Below are positions 1 through 6,854 of a stretch of DNA of 8,415 nucleotides, one piece after another. Below the pieces are notes generated by a model. The model was given only the letters and a program-made list of their open reading frames with translations, was not told where the DNA came from and searched no databases. The DNA is taken from positions 1 to 8,415 of the forward strand of contig JAOAEN010000042.1 of assembly GCA_026416775.1 (NCBI GenBank), given 5' to 3'. Numbering within the stretch: the first letter of the stretch is position 1; every line of letters begins with the position of its first letter. A program made the position numbers and the translations under genes. The DNA comes from Dehalococcoidales bacterium (GTDB lineage: Bacteria > Chloroflexota > Dehalococcoidia > Dehalococcoidales > RBG-16-60-22).

Positions 1-1
1 G

Positions 2-220
2 GACAGGGTCCTCGGCGTGAGGGACGTGCGCGGTGCCTGCCGTTACCTTGAGTTCGGCAACCTCCCCATCCCCGAGGAAATCAAGGAATTCCACCGCAAG
101 AAGGTTGCCGAGAGGGAAAGGCTTGAAGGCAGAAGGCTGGACTACCACACTGTCGTCCGCGACCTCTTCAGCCTGAGCCGGGGCAAGCTCGTCGGACTGC
201 CACCTTTTGACCAGCAGTGA
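2..220 (+). CDS. glmE: Glutamate (methylaspartate) mutase epsilon subunit, C-terminal fragment
   Basis: This is the last 72 residues of a protein whose start lies left of the window. The reading frame is open from base 2 to the TGA at 218-220. Seen: a segment RYLEFGNLPIPEEIKEFHR followed by a charged helix and an ending with KLVGLPPF. From memory this closely matches the C-terminus of GlmE (MutE), the catalytic TIM-barrel subunit that with GlmS and adenosylcobalamin interconverts L-glutamate and (2S,3S)-3-methylaspartate in the cytoplasm. The assignment is strongly supported by glmS and glmL directly downstream; the glmS start lies 14 bases after this stop. The glutamate- and cofactor-binding barrel residues are outside the window, so substrate specificity cannot be judged. 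The GTG at base 17 is internal and is not a real start. Confidence 0.86.
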   Translation, partial: DRVLGVRDVRGACRYLEFGNLPIPEEIKEFHRKKVAERERLEGRRLDYHTVVRDLFSLSRGKLVGLPPFDQQ

Positions 221-223
221 TGC

Positions 224-230
224 AGGAGAA
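224..230 (+). promoter_or_regulatory. Ribosome binding site of glmS
   Basis: AGGAGAA lies six bases (counted from AGGAG) before the ATG at 235. It decides the start: the GTG at 217 and the ATG at 220, which overlap the glmE stop, have no such site in front of them and would only add residues not expected in GlmS. Confidence 0.7.
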
Positions 231-234
231 AGCG

Positions 235-660
235 ATGAAAAGGACACCAACGGTAATCACCGGCACGGTGGGCATGGATGCCCATGTTATCGGGACGAAG
301 GTACTTTCCCGCGCCCTGCGCGAGGCCGGTTTCAAGGTCGTCGAGCTCGGCATGCAGGTGACCGCCGATGAATTCATCAGGGTAGCCCAGGAAACGAAGG
401 CGGACGCCATCCTCATGAGTTCGCTTTACGGGATGGCAGAGCAGGACCTTAAAGACTTCAACCAGAAGCGCCTCGAGGCCGGGCTCAAGGACGTGCTCCT
501 TTACATCGGCGGGAACCTCGTCATCGGCAGGGCAGACTTCAAAGAGGTGGAAAAGAAGTTCAAAGCCCTGGGCTTTGACCGCGTCTACCCGCCGGAGACC
601 GACCCCGAGGTGGGTATTGCCGACCTCATCCGCGACCTCAAAGCCAGAGGCAAAATGTAG
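235..660 (+). CDS. glmS: Glutamate (methylaspartate) mutase sigma subunit, cobalamin-binding
   Basis: This is the small B12-carrying subunit of glutamate mutase, 141 residues (the family is usually about 137). Seen: the base-off/His-on cobalamin signature DxHxxG as D15-A-H17-V-I-G20, where H17 should be the lower axial cobalt ligand. The SxL element follows as S62-S63-L64-Y-G, and the GG element as IGGN at 91-94. This is the full motif set of the Rossmann-like B12 domain shared with methylmalonyl-CoA mutase and methionine synthase. The SSLYG and GFDRVYPP stretches (62-66 and 113-120) look specific for GlmS rather than for the other mutases. The start is set by the AGGAGAA site; it sits 14 bases after the glmE stop and 18 bases before glmL. 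It acts with GlmE as an E2S2 assembly (family knowledge). Alternative: the B12 subunit of a related mutase with a different substrate, considered less likely. Confidence 0.93.
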   Translation: MKRTPTVITGTVGMDAHVIGTKVLSRALREAGFKVVELGMQVTADEFIRVAQETKADAILMSSLYGMAEQDLKDFNQKRLEAGLKDVLLYIGGNLVIGRADFKEVEKKFKALGFDRVYPPETDPEVGIADLIRDLKARGKM

Positions 661-678
661 CTCCCCTGCCGGTGGGAA

Positions 679-2022
679 ATGACGGATATCCAGCTCCTCA
701 TTGATTTCGGAAGCACGTTCACCAAGGTCGTTGCCGTTGACCTTGAGCGCGTGGAGGTGCTTGCCACAAGCCGCGTGCCTTCCACGGTGGCAACCGATGT
801 CACCATCGGGCTTGAGGAAGCGCTATCACGGCTTTCCCACAATGTCCGCATCACCGATGATGTGAAATCGCGGGCGCTTGCCTGCTCCAGCGCCGCCGGG
901 GGACTGCGCATCGTCTGTATCGGCTTCGTGACCGAGCTTACAAGCAAGGCGGCAAACCTCGCCGCGCTGGGAGCAGGGGGCAAGGTGGTTGCCGGTTATT
1001 CCTACAAGCTGAGCGACAGGGAAATCGCAGAGGTAGAGAGCCTTGCCCCGGACATTGTGCTCCTTGCCGGCGGTACCGATGGCGGCGATGAGGAGACGAT
1101 TATCCACAATGCCCGTAAACTTGCCCGAACGTGTGATGCGGTAAAACACATCATCGTCGCCGGCAACAAGACCGCCTATGATGAAATCGCCAGGGTATTC
1201 TCCGGTACGCCGAAGCATGTGATCTACTCGCGCAATGTCATGCCGGAAATCGGCGTCCTCGACGTCGCTCCCTGCCGTGAGGAAATACGCCGCATCTTCA
1301 TGCAGAACATCGTTGAAGCCAAGGGAATCGCAAAGGCAAGAAGCCTCATCCGTGATATCATCATGCCCACGCCTTCCGCGGTGCTCGAGGCAGCAGGGCT
1401 TATCGCCCGGGCGCTCGGTGAGGTCATGGTCATTGATCCCGGCGGCGCGACCACGGATGTCCACTCCATCGCCAGAGGCAATCCCTCACGGCCGGATGTC
1501 ATCTTCACCGGGCTACCCGAACCCTACGAGAAGCGCACGGTTGAAGGTGACCTCGGGTTGAAATACAACTTGGACAGGCTTCTGGAACTGGCGAAAGAGA
1601 GACTGCCCGTAGAATTCCCGAAAATAGCAGGTTCAATGACCGAAGGCATTCCGCAGACCCCCGAGGAACTCTTCTCCCGCAGGCAGCTTGCCCGCCTCAT
1701 GGTGGAGGTGGCAACCGAGCGCCACGCCGGAAGGCTCGAGGCGGTCTATACCCCTGCCGGAGAAAGGCTCATCCAGCACGGCAAGGACCTCACCGGTGTA
1801 AAATCCGTGATCGGCACCGGCGGACCGATCGTGTTTGCCGACCGTCCCCGCGAGGTGCTGGAAGGGGCGGCTTACAGCGAGGCAAGACCGTTCATCCTCA
1901 AGCCGCGGGAACCACGGTTCTACCTTGATACGGAGTACATCCTCTTTGCGGTGGGACTGCTTGCCCGGTCCAGCCCGGGGAAAGCCCTTGAGCTTGCGCA
2001 AAAGTACCTCAAACCGATATAG
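679..2022 (+). CDS. glmL: GlmL/MutL family ATPase, likely reactivating chaperone of the B12 mutase
   Basis: A 447-residue protein of the MutL family (unrelated to DNA-repair MutL), near the usual length of about 460. It has an actin/hexokinase-type ATPase fold. Phosphate-1 motif DFGSTFTK is at 9-16, a CSSAAGGL segment at 69-76, LLAGGTDGGD at 128-137, phosphate-2 motif DPGGATTD at 253-260, and the adenosine motif GTGGP at 379-383. GlmL always accompanies glutamate mutase genes. By analogy with the diol dehydratase and methylmalonyl-CoA mutase reactivators it is thought to exchange damaged cobalamin using ATP; direct proof for GlmL is thin. The ATG at 679 has only a weak purine-rich GGTGGG very close in front, so translation is probably coupled to glmS. 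The gene order here is E-S-L, whereas classical clostridial operons have S-L-E. Confidence 0.92.
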   Translation: MTDIQLLIDFGSTFTKVVAVDLERVEVLATSRVPSTVATDVTIGLEEALSRLSHNVRITDDVKSRALACSSAAGGLRIVCIGFVTELTSKAANLAALGAGGKVVAGYSYKLSDREIAEVESLAPDIVLLAGGTDGGDEETIIHNARKLARTCDAVKHIIVAGNKTAYDEIARVFSGTPKHVIYSRNVMPEIGVLDVAPCREEIRRIFMQNIVEAKGIAKARSLIRDIIMPTPSAVLEAAGLIARALGEVMVIDPGGATTDVHSIARGNPSRPDVIFTGLPEPYEKRTVEGDLGLKYNLDRLLELAKERLPVEFPKIAGSMTEGIPQTPEELFSRRQLARLMVEVATERHAGRLEAVYTPAGERLIQHGKDLTGVKSVIGTGGPIVFADRPREVLEGAAYSEARPFILKPREPRFYLDTEYILFAVGLLARSSPGKALELAQKYLKPI

Positions 2023-2031
2023 TTAATCGGA

Positions 2032-3270
2032 ATGGTTATGCTGGAACACCTCCGTGCCCTCGACCTCACCGATGAAAAGGGCTTCCTCTGCGGGAAGATC
2101 CTTGCCGACCTCGGCGTGAACGTCATCAAGGTGGAACCGCCGGGGGGCTGCCCCTCGCGCCGGCGCCCTCCCTTCTGGGGGAATGAGCCCGACCCCGAGA
2201 AAAATATCTACTGGCTTACCTACAACACCAACAAGAAGGGAATCACGCTTGACATCACCAGCATGCGCGGTAAAGAGATTTTCCGCAGGCTGGTGAAGAC
2301 AGCAGATTTCGTCATCGAGTCGTTCGCGCCGGGCTATCTTGACAGTCTGGGTATCGGTTATGTCAATCTGAGCAAGGAAAGCCCGCACCTCATCTGGGCA
2401 TCCATCACGCCTTTCGGCCAGGAAGGGCCCTACCGCGATTACAGGTATGAAGATATTGTCGTCATGGGGATGAGCGGTACGCTCTACCAGACCGGGGATG
2501 CCGATGGCCCCCCGGTGCACATGAGCGTGCCTCAGGCACCGCTTCATGCCGGCGCGGATGCCGCGGTGGGCTGCATGGTAGCCTACTACCACCGGGTAAA
2601 AACGGGGCTCGGCCAGCATGTGGACGTTTCGATGCAGCAGAGCGCCGCCTGGTTTCAGGCAAATGCGGTGCCGGTCTACGAGCTCAACGGCGTTATCCTC
2701 AGGCGGGCGGGGGCGTTCCGCGCCGGGACAAGCTCACAGGTACCCCAGCGGCAGGTCTGGCCCTGCAAGGACGGTTACGTCTTTTTCAACGTGATCGGCG
2801 GGCGCACCGGTGCCAAGACGCTGAGCGCCCTCACCGCATGGATGGATGAAGAGGGCATGGCAACCGATTTTCTCCTCAGCATGGACTGGGACAGCTTTGA
2901 CATGTTCAAGGTAAGCGCCGAAGTCATGGAAAAGATCAGCCGACCGGTGGGCGAATTTTTCCTGCGCCATACGAGAAGGGAGCTCCTGAAGGGGGCGGTG
3001 GCGCGGGGGATATCCATCGGACCGCTCTTCGGCATGAAGGACCTCCTTGAAGATGAATGTCTGCTTGCCCGCGATTTCTGGACCGGGCTTGAGCATCCCG
3101 AGCTCGGCGGGAGCATCATCTACCCGCGCATGTTCATCCGCGCAAGCCTCATGGACTGCTCGGTGCGCCTGCCAGCCCCGCGCATCGGCGAGCATAACCG
3201 CGAAATCTACGGAGAACTCGGCTTTTCCGAGGCGGAGATGGAGAAGCTCAGAGAAGAGGGGGTTATCTAG
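2032..3270 (+). CDS. CaiB/BaiF class III CoA-transferase, probable non-catalytic partner subunit
   Basis: 412 residues, full family length. The N-terminal CoA-binding half shows LADLGVNVIKVEPPGG (24-39), NTNKKGITLDI (65-75), ADFVIESFAPG (91-101) and FGQEGP (128-133). The TGLGQHVDVSMQ segment is at 191-202, and a degenerate C-terminal IGEHNREI stands where the family has LGEHT. Aligning back from the TGxGQ motif to formyl-CoA transferase, the position of its catalytic Asp169 holds P170 (context QAPLHAG instead of the GDxxxG type). The acyl-carrying aspartate therefore seems absent. The overall style (DEKGFLCGKILADLG near the start, the long DW-FD region around 285-295, RGISIGPLFGMKDLL) recalls the BbsE-like half of paired CoA-transferases such as benzylsuccinate CoA-transferase. 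The next gene begins on the base after its stop. Likely role: structural or substrate-binding half of a heteromer. It follows glmL by 9 bases without a clear ribosome site; the ATG at 2038 is an alternative start. Confidence 0.9.
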   Translation: MVMLEHLRALDLTDEKGFLCGKILADLGVNVIKVEPPGGCPSRRRPPFWGNEPDPEKNIYWLTYNTNKKGITLDITSMRGKEIFRRLVKTADFVIESFAPGYLDSLGIGYVNLSKESPHLIWASITPFGQEGPYRDYRYEDIVVMGMSGTLYQTGDADGPPVHMSVPQAPLHAGADAAVGCMVAYYHRVKTGLGQHVDVSMQQSAAWFQANAVPVYELNGVILRRAGAFRAGTSSQVPQRQVWPCKDGYVFFNVIGGRTGAKTLSALTAWMDEEGMATDFLLSMDWDSFDMFKVSAEVMEKISRPVGEFFLRHTRRELLKGAVARGISIGPLFGMKDLLEDECLLARDFWTGLEHPELGGSIIYPRMFIRASLMDCSVRLPAPRIGEHNREIYGELGFSEAEMEKLREEGVI

Positions 3271-4494
3271 ATGGAGGAACGTGCCGGCGTCTTCAACGGG
3301 CTTAAAATGCTCGCATTTGCCTGGGCGGTTGTCGGGCCGCTGACAATGAAGTTCTTTGCCGATCACGGTGCCACCGTGGTGCGTATTGAAACGGTCCACC
3401 GCCCCTGCACGATGCGAGCCTCCGCCCCCTACAAGGACAACAAGCCGGGTATCAACCGCGCCGGTTACTTCGCCCACTTCAACGGCAATATCCTGAGCTT
3501 TGCCCTGAACATGAACCACCCGAAATCCCATGAAATCGTCCGCCGTCTCGTCCGGTGGTGCGATATCTTTTTTGAAAACTACACGCCGGGGGTGATCGAG
3601 CGGTGGGGGCTGGGCTACGAGGAACTGAGGAAGATAAAACCGGACATCATCATGCTGCGCCAGAGCGGCTACGGCTCATGGGGCCCCTACAGGAACCTGC
3701 CCGCCTTCGGCATGGTGCTGGGGCCAATCGCCGGGCTACCCAATTTCATCGGATTCCCCGGGAAGGAACCACTGCCGGTGGGCGTCTCCGCCTACACCGA
3801 CTGCATCAGCCCCCGCTATGCGGCAGCGGCAACCATTGCCGCCATCATCCACCGCGAAAGGACCGGCGAGGGGCAGCTCATCGACCTTTCCCAGTTTGAG
3901 ACGGCGATCTCCTTCATTCTGCCCGGCATCCTCGAATATCAGGCAACGGGCAAAGAGCCGGAGAGGATCGGCAACTCCTCACCGATCGCCTGCCCCCACG
4001 GGGTCTATCCCTGCAGAGGAGATGACCGCTGGTGCACCATCGCGGTCACCACCGAAGAGCAGTGGCAGGCTTTCTGCCGTGCCATCGGCAGCCCCGGGCT
4101 TGTCCACGACGGGCGCTTCAGCTCGCTTGAAAACCGCAAGAGGCACGAGGAAGAGCTCAACCGCATCGTAAGTGACTGGACGGTCAACCGTACCCCCGAA
4201 GAGGTGATGGTATGCCTTCAGAAAGCCGGGGTGCCCGCCGGTATCTGTGCCAACACCGCGGACCTTCTTGCCGACCCACAGCTACAGCACCGCAACATCT
4301 ACTGGCGGCTGCCCCATCCCGAACTCGGCGAGTTCACGCATCTCGGGCAGAGCTTCATGCTTTCCCGTACGCCGGCAGCGCCTTATTCACCGAGCCCGCT
4401 CCTGGGAGAGCACACCGAAATGGTTTGCACCGAGCTGCTGGGCATGACCGATGAAGAGTTCATCGCCCTCATGCAGGAAGGGGTATTTGAGTAA
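3271..4494 (+). CDS. CaiB/BaiF class III CoA-transferase, probable catalytic subunit
   Basis: 407 residues. Seen: the N-terminal fold start FNGLKMLAFAWAVVGP (8-23), the CoA-binding-type stretch ADHGATVVRIE (30-40), and SFALNMNHPKSHEIV (76-90). GLGYEELRKIKPDIIML is at 113-129 and GSWGPY at 135-140. The AYTDCISPR region (174-182) places D177 exactly where formyl-CoA transferase has its catalytic Asp169, 21 residues before the TGxGQ motif (RTGEGQLIDLSQFE). The C-terminus has the usual PLLGEHT. Class III enzymes move CoA between acids through an aspartyl-CoA anhydride/thioester intermediate. The AYTD-x-I-x-PR pattern resembles the BbsF-like half of paired enzymes (from memory). The ATG directly follows the TAG of the preceding gene, with a GAGGGGG purine run about 10 bases upstream, so the two subunits are probably made in equal amounts by coupling. 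The acid substrate is not determined by the sequence; a C4-C5 dicarboxylate such as succinate/mesaconate is inferred from context. Confidence 0.93.
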   Translation: MEERAGVFNGLKMLAFAWAVVGPLTMKFFADHGATVVRIETVHRPCTMRASAPYKDNKPGINRAGYFAHFNGNILSFALNMNHPKSHEIVRRLVRWCDIFFENYTPGVIERWGLGYEELRKIKPDIIMLRQSGYGSWGPYRNLPAFGMVLGPIAGLPNFIGFPGKEPLPVGVSAYTDCISPRYAAAATIAAIIHRERTGEGQLIDLSQFETAISFILPGILEYQATGKEPERIGNSSPIACPHGVYPCRGDDRWCTIAVTTEEQWQAFCRAIGSPGLVHDGRFSSLENRKRHEEELNRIVSDWTVNRTPEEVMVCLQKAGVPAGICANTADLLADPQLQHRNIYWRLPHPELGEFTHLGQSFMLSRTPAAPYSPSPLLGEHTEMVCTELLGMTDEEFIALMQEGVFE

Positions 4495-4527
4495 AGGGAA
4501 CCAGAAAGTGCCAGCACCAGTCTATCT

Positions 4528-4534
4528 AGGAGGG
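4528..4534 (+). promoter_or_regulatory. Strong ribosome binding site of the crotonase gene
   Basis: AGGAGGG lies seven bases before the ATG at 4542, a near-ideal Shine-Dalgarno sequence. It sits in the longest intergenic gap of the window (47 bases, 4495-4541). I see no convincing promoter or terminator there, so the gene probably remains part of the operon but is translated independently and strongly. Confidence 0.75.
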
Positions 4535-4541
4535 AAGAAAG

Positions 4542-5417
4542 ATGCTTAATTTTGAAAAAGCGGGAGACTTTTCGGATGTCATTCTGGAAAAGGCGGGTTA
4601 TGTTGCCCGCATTACCCTGAACGACCCGGAGACGATGAACACCGGCGTCAAGGACTTCTGGAAGGCGCTTGGGGCGGTGGAGGAAATGGACGACGTCAAG
4701 GTGCTCATCATCAAAGGTGCCGGGCGTGCCCTTTCCGCCGGGGCACCGCTCCATGAGGTGGGCTTCGTTTACGGCTGGAAGGAGCCAAAGCCGGGCGAGA
4801 AAGCCCCACGCACCCCCATCCGCCACCGCCTGAAGTTTGACCGCAAGCTCTTCTACGAATGCGCCATGAAGCTCCTCTTTTTCCCCAAGATCACCATCGT
4901 GCAGGCACATGGCTACCTTCTCGGTGCCGCCATGGACATGTACATGCTCTGCGATTTCATCATCGGTACCGAGGACTGCAGGTTCGGCGAGGTTGAGGTG
5001 AGGCTGGGCATGCCCATGCTCACCATCACCCCGATCATGATCCTGCGCTGCGGGCTGACCAATGCCCTTGACCTCTGCCTTACCGGGCGGATGATTGACG
5101 GAAAAGAGGCAGCACGCATCGGGCTCATCAACCGGGCGGTGCCGGCAGATAAGCTGGAGGAGGAGGTCAACCGCTACGCGGAGGGTTTCGCCAGATTCCC
5201 CTTTGACGGTATTGCCATGGGCAAGGCTTCCAAGCAGGTGGTCTACGATATGATGGGAATCACCAGCGGGCTCACGCACCACTTCATGATGCACACCATG
5301 GGCACCAATATCCACTTTGAGCCGGACGAGTTCAACTTCTTCAAGGCTAGGCGCGACATGGGCGTTCGGGAAGCCATCCATGCCCGCAACAAGTTCTACG
5401 AACTGCTGGACAAGTAA
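4542..5417 (+). CDS. Crotonase-fold enoyl-CoA hydratase/isomerase family protein, atypical
   Basis: 291 residues, somewhat longer than the typical 255-265. First oxyanion-hole region: GAGRALSAGAPL at 59-70, where most hydratases have AFSAGADL. Second: GYLLGAAMDMYMLCDFIIG at 124-142, corresponding to GYALGGGCELAMMCD of rat mitochondrial hydratase. Mapping onto that enzyme, Glu144 becomes D132 while Glu164 is kept as E152 (FGEVEVRLG). The stretch between the two oxyanion elements is roughly 15-20 residues longer than usual and rich in Lys, Arg and Pro (about 80-106). CLTGRMIDGKEAARIGLINRAVP (178-200) is the normal family continuation. The fold is certain; the reaction is not. Hydration or dehydration of an unsaturated acyl-CoA, isomerisation, or C-C cleavage are all possible in crotonases. 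Between CoA-transferases, a mesaconyl- or itaconyl-CoA-type hydratase is a reasonable guess only. The next gene follows after 5 bases. Confidence 0.88.
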   Translation: MLNFEKAGDFSDVILEKAGYVARITLNDPETMNTGVKDFWKALGAVEEMDDVKVLIIKGAGRALSAGAPLHEVGFVYGWKEPKPGEKAPRTPIRHRLKFDRKLFYECAMKLLFFPKITIVQAHGYLLGAAMDMYMLCDFIIGTEDCRFGEVEVRLGMPMLTITPIMILRCGLTNALDLCLTGRMIDGKEAARIGLINRAVPADKLEEEVNRYAEGFARFPFDGIAMGKASKQVVYDMMGITSGLTHHFMMHTMGTNIHFEPDEFNFFKARRDMGVREAIHARNKFYELLDK

Positions 5418-5422
5418 CAACG

Positions 5423-6817
5423 ATGGACAGTGTATTTTCTCTTGCCGAAAACCTGCTCAGGGTAAGGTTCGGCGACCTGCCCGGTGAGGTCGTTGAACAT
5501 ACGAAAAAGCATGTCCTTGACATCCTCGGGGTAGCACTTGGCGGTTCGTCCCAGGCAGGAGTAAGGGAGCTTTACGAGCTTCTCACCGAATGGGGAGGCA
5601 GGGAGGAAGCCACCGTTATTGCCTATGGTGCAAGGCTTCCCACCCCCCACGCCGCCCAGATCAACGCCACAATGGCCCATGCCCTTGACTACGACGATAC
5701 TGGAGATGGTCCCACCCATCCTTCGGTGGTCATCGTGCCTACGGCGCTGGCGCTTTCCGAAAGGCAGGGCGGAATAGACGGCAGGGAGTTCATCACTGCC
5801 GTGGCACTAGGGGTGGACATGATGGGGAGGCTGGGGCGGGCATTCCGCGCCGGTCTAAAAACACCGACAGTCGCCGGGCATCCCGGTGCCGGCTGGCATC
5901 TCACCACGCTTTACGGCTATTTCGCCTCTGCCGGCGTGGCGGGAAGGCTCCTCGGGCTGGACCAGGAAGGCGTCCTCAACGCCATGGGGATCGCCTACCA
6001 TCAGGCAGGCGGTAACGGGCAGTGCGTCACCGAGGGGGCACTCACCAAGCGCCTGGGGCCGGGGTTTGCGGTGCGGGGAGGCATCAGCGCGGCACTCCTT
6101 GCCCAAAAAGGTGTTAGCGGCGCAAAGCAGTCGCTTGAAGGCGAGGTGGGGCTTTTCCCGCTCTACCACCGGGGCGAATACGATCCCGGGCCCCTCACCG
6201 AGGGGCTGGGAAAAGTCTTCACCAACATGAACGTCACGATGAAGCCCTATCCCTGCTGCCGGGGCACACACGATTACGTGGCGCTGGCACTGAGCATGCA
6301 GGCAAAATACCGCTTTGTCCCGGAAACGATTACTGAGATAGCCGTCTACCATGAGGATACGGGGTATTTCCTTCTGCATCCGCCTGAAAAAAGGGCACAG
6401 CCCGAAAATCCCGTGGATGCCCAGTTCAGTATCCCGTGGGCGGTAGCGGCGGTCTTTGCCCGCGGGCGCGCCGGCATCGGTGAATTCTCACACGAGGCGA
6501 TCAGAAGCAGGGATATCACCGCACTTTCCCGCCGCGTGCGGGTGGTGGTGGAAAAAGGTGTTGGTGAAGGCAGGCAGATACCCGCAAAGATCGGCATCAG
6601 ACTCAGGGACGGCAGTTTATATCTCGAAGAGCTACCGCCACAGCGGGGAACCGGCATACAGCACCCGCCCTTCAGCGAATACGAACGGAAGTTCCGCGAC
6701 TGCGCCGCCCATGCCATCCGCGCGTTTTCGCCGCAGCAGGTGGATGAAATCATCGCCGCCGTAAAAGAGCTTGAAAGGCTTGATGACATGCGCAGGCTCA
6801 TGCGCCTGCTTGGCTAG
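5423..6817 (+). CDS. MmgE/PrpD family protein (2-methylcitrate dehydratase / cis-aconitate decarboxylase superfamily)
   Basis: 464 residues, the usual family length. Seen in order: an N-terminal helical part with HTKKHVLDILGVALGG (26-41), the hallmark NATMAHALDYDDT (81-93) followed by THPS (98-101), and GHPGAGWHLTTLYG (152-165). TKRLGPGFAVRGG is at 208-220, MKPYPCCRGTHDYVALAL at 273-290, and DAQFSIPWAVAAV at 332-344. By analogy with mammalian cis-aconitate decarboxylase, whose active site uses D93, H103, H159, K207 and H277, the counterparts here appear to be D91, H99, H159, K209 and H283, so the site looks intact. Known members dehydrate 2-methylcitrate, decarboxylate cis-aconitate to itaconate, or epimerise iminodisuccinate; many are uncharacterised. 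It follows the crotonase after 5 bases without a clear ribosome site, implying translational coupling and a shared pathway. No citrate-type partner gene (PrpB, PrpC) is in the window, which speaks against a plain methylcitrate cycle. Confidence 0.93.
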   Translation: MDSVFSLAENLLRVRFGDLPGEVVEHTKKHVLDILGVALGGSSQAGVRELYELLTEWGGREEATVIAYGARLPTPHAAQINATMAHALDYDDTGDGPTHPSVVIVPTALALSERQGGIDGREFITAVALGVDMMGRLGRAFRAGLKTPTVAGHPGAGWHLTTLYGYFASAGVAGRLLGLDQEGVLNAMGIAYHQAGGNGQCVTEGALTKRLGPGFAVRGGISAALLAQKGVSGAKQSLEGEVGLFPLYHRGEYDPGPLTEGLGKVFTNMNVTMKPYPCCRGTHDYVALALSMQAKYRFVPETITEIAVYHEDTGYFLLHPPEKRAQPENPVDAQFSIPWAVAAVFARGRAGIGEFSHEAIRSRDITALSRRVRVVVEKGVGEGRQIPAKIGIRLRDGSLYLEELPPQRGTGIQHPPFSEYERKFRDCAAHAIRAFSPQQVDEIIAAVKELERLDDMRRLMRLLG

Positions 6818-6842
6818 AAAATTATCCGGGGCTACCCGCCGG

Positions 6843-6850
6843 GGAGGTGA
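6843..6850 (+). promoter_or_regulatory. Ribosome binding site of the third CoA-transferase
   Basis: GGAGGTGA, an almost perfect anti-Shine-Dalgarno complement, ends four bases before the ATG at 6855 (seven bases from GGAGG). It decides the start. The in-frame ATG at 6771 lies inside the preceding gene and would add 28 residues that do not resemble a CaiB N-terminus. Confidence 0.8.
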
Positions 6851-6854
6851 GAGC

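Noticed and set aside
217..234. Earlier GTG/ATG starts for glmS that overlap the glmE stop
   Set aside because: The AGGAGAA site lies after them and is well spaced for the ATG at 235, which also gives the normal GlmS length.
826..1464. Open frame of 212 codons on the - strand inside glmL
   Set aside because: glmL on the + strand has all its ATPase motifs; the antisense product has no recognisable pattern and no ribosome site that I can defend.
4495..4541. Possible internal promoter in the 47-base gap before the crotonase gene
   Set aside because: No credible -35/-10 pair is visible; only the Shine-Dalgarno sequence stands out.
4383..5420. Long open frame on the - strand (345 codons) opposite the crotonase gene and the end of the second CoA-transferase
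   Set aside because: It is a GC-rich antisense shadow of two clear protein families, has no recognisable motifs, and spans the boundary between them.
6818..6842. Small hairpin CGGG-GCTA-CCCG before the third CoA-transferase
   Set aside because: A four-base stem is expected by chance in DNA this GC-rich, and no regulatory motif accompanies it.
6771..6854. Upstream ATG extending the third CoA-transferase by 28 residues
   Set aside because: It would overlap the PrpD-like gene by 47 bases and add a Cys/Arg-rich segment unlike the family; the GGAGGTGA site points to the ATG at 6855.
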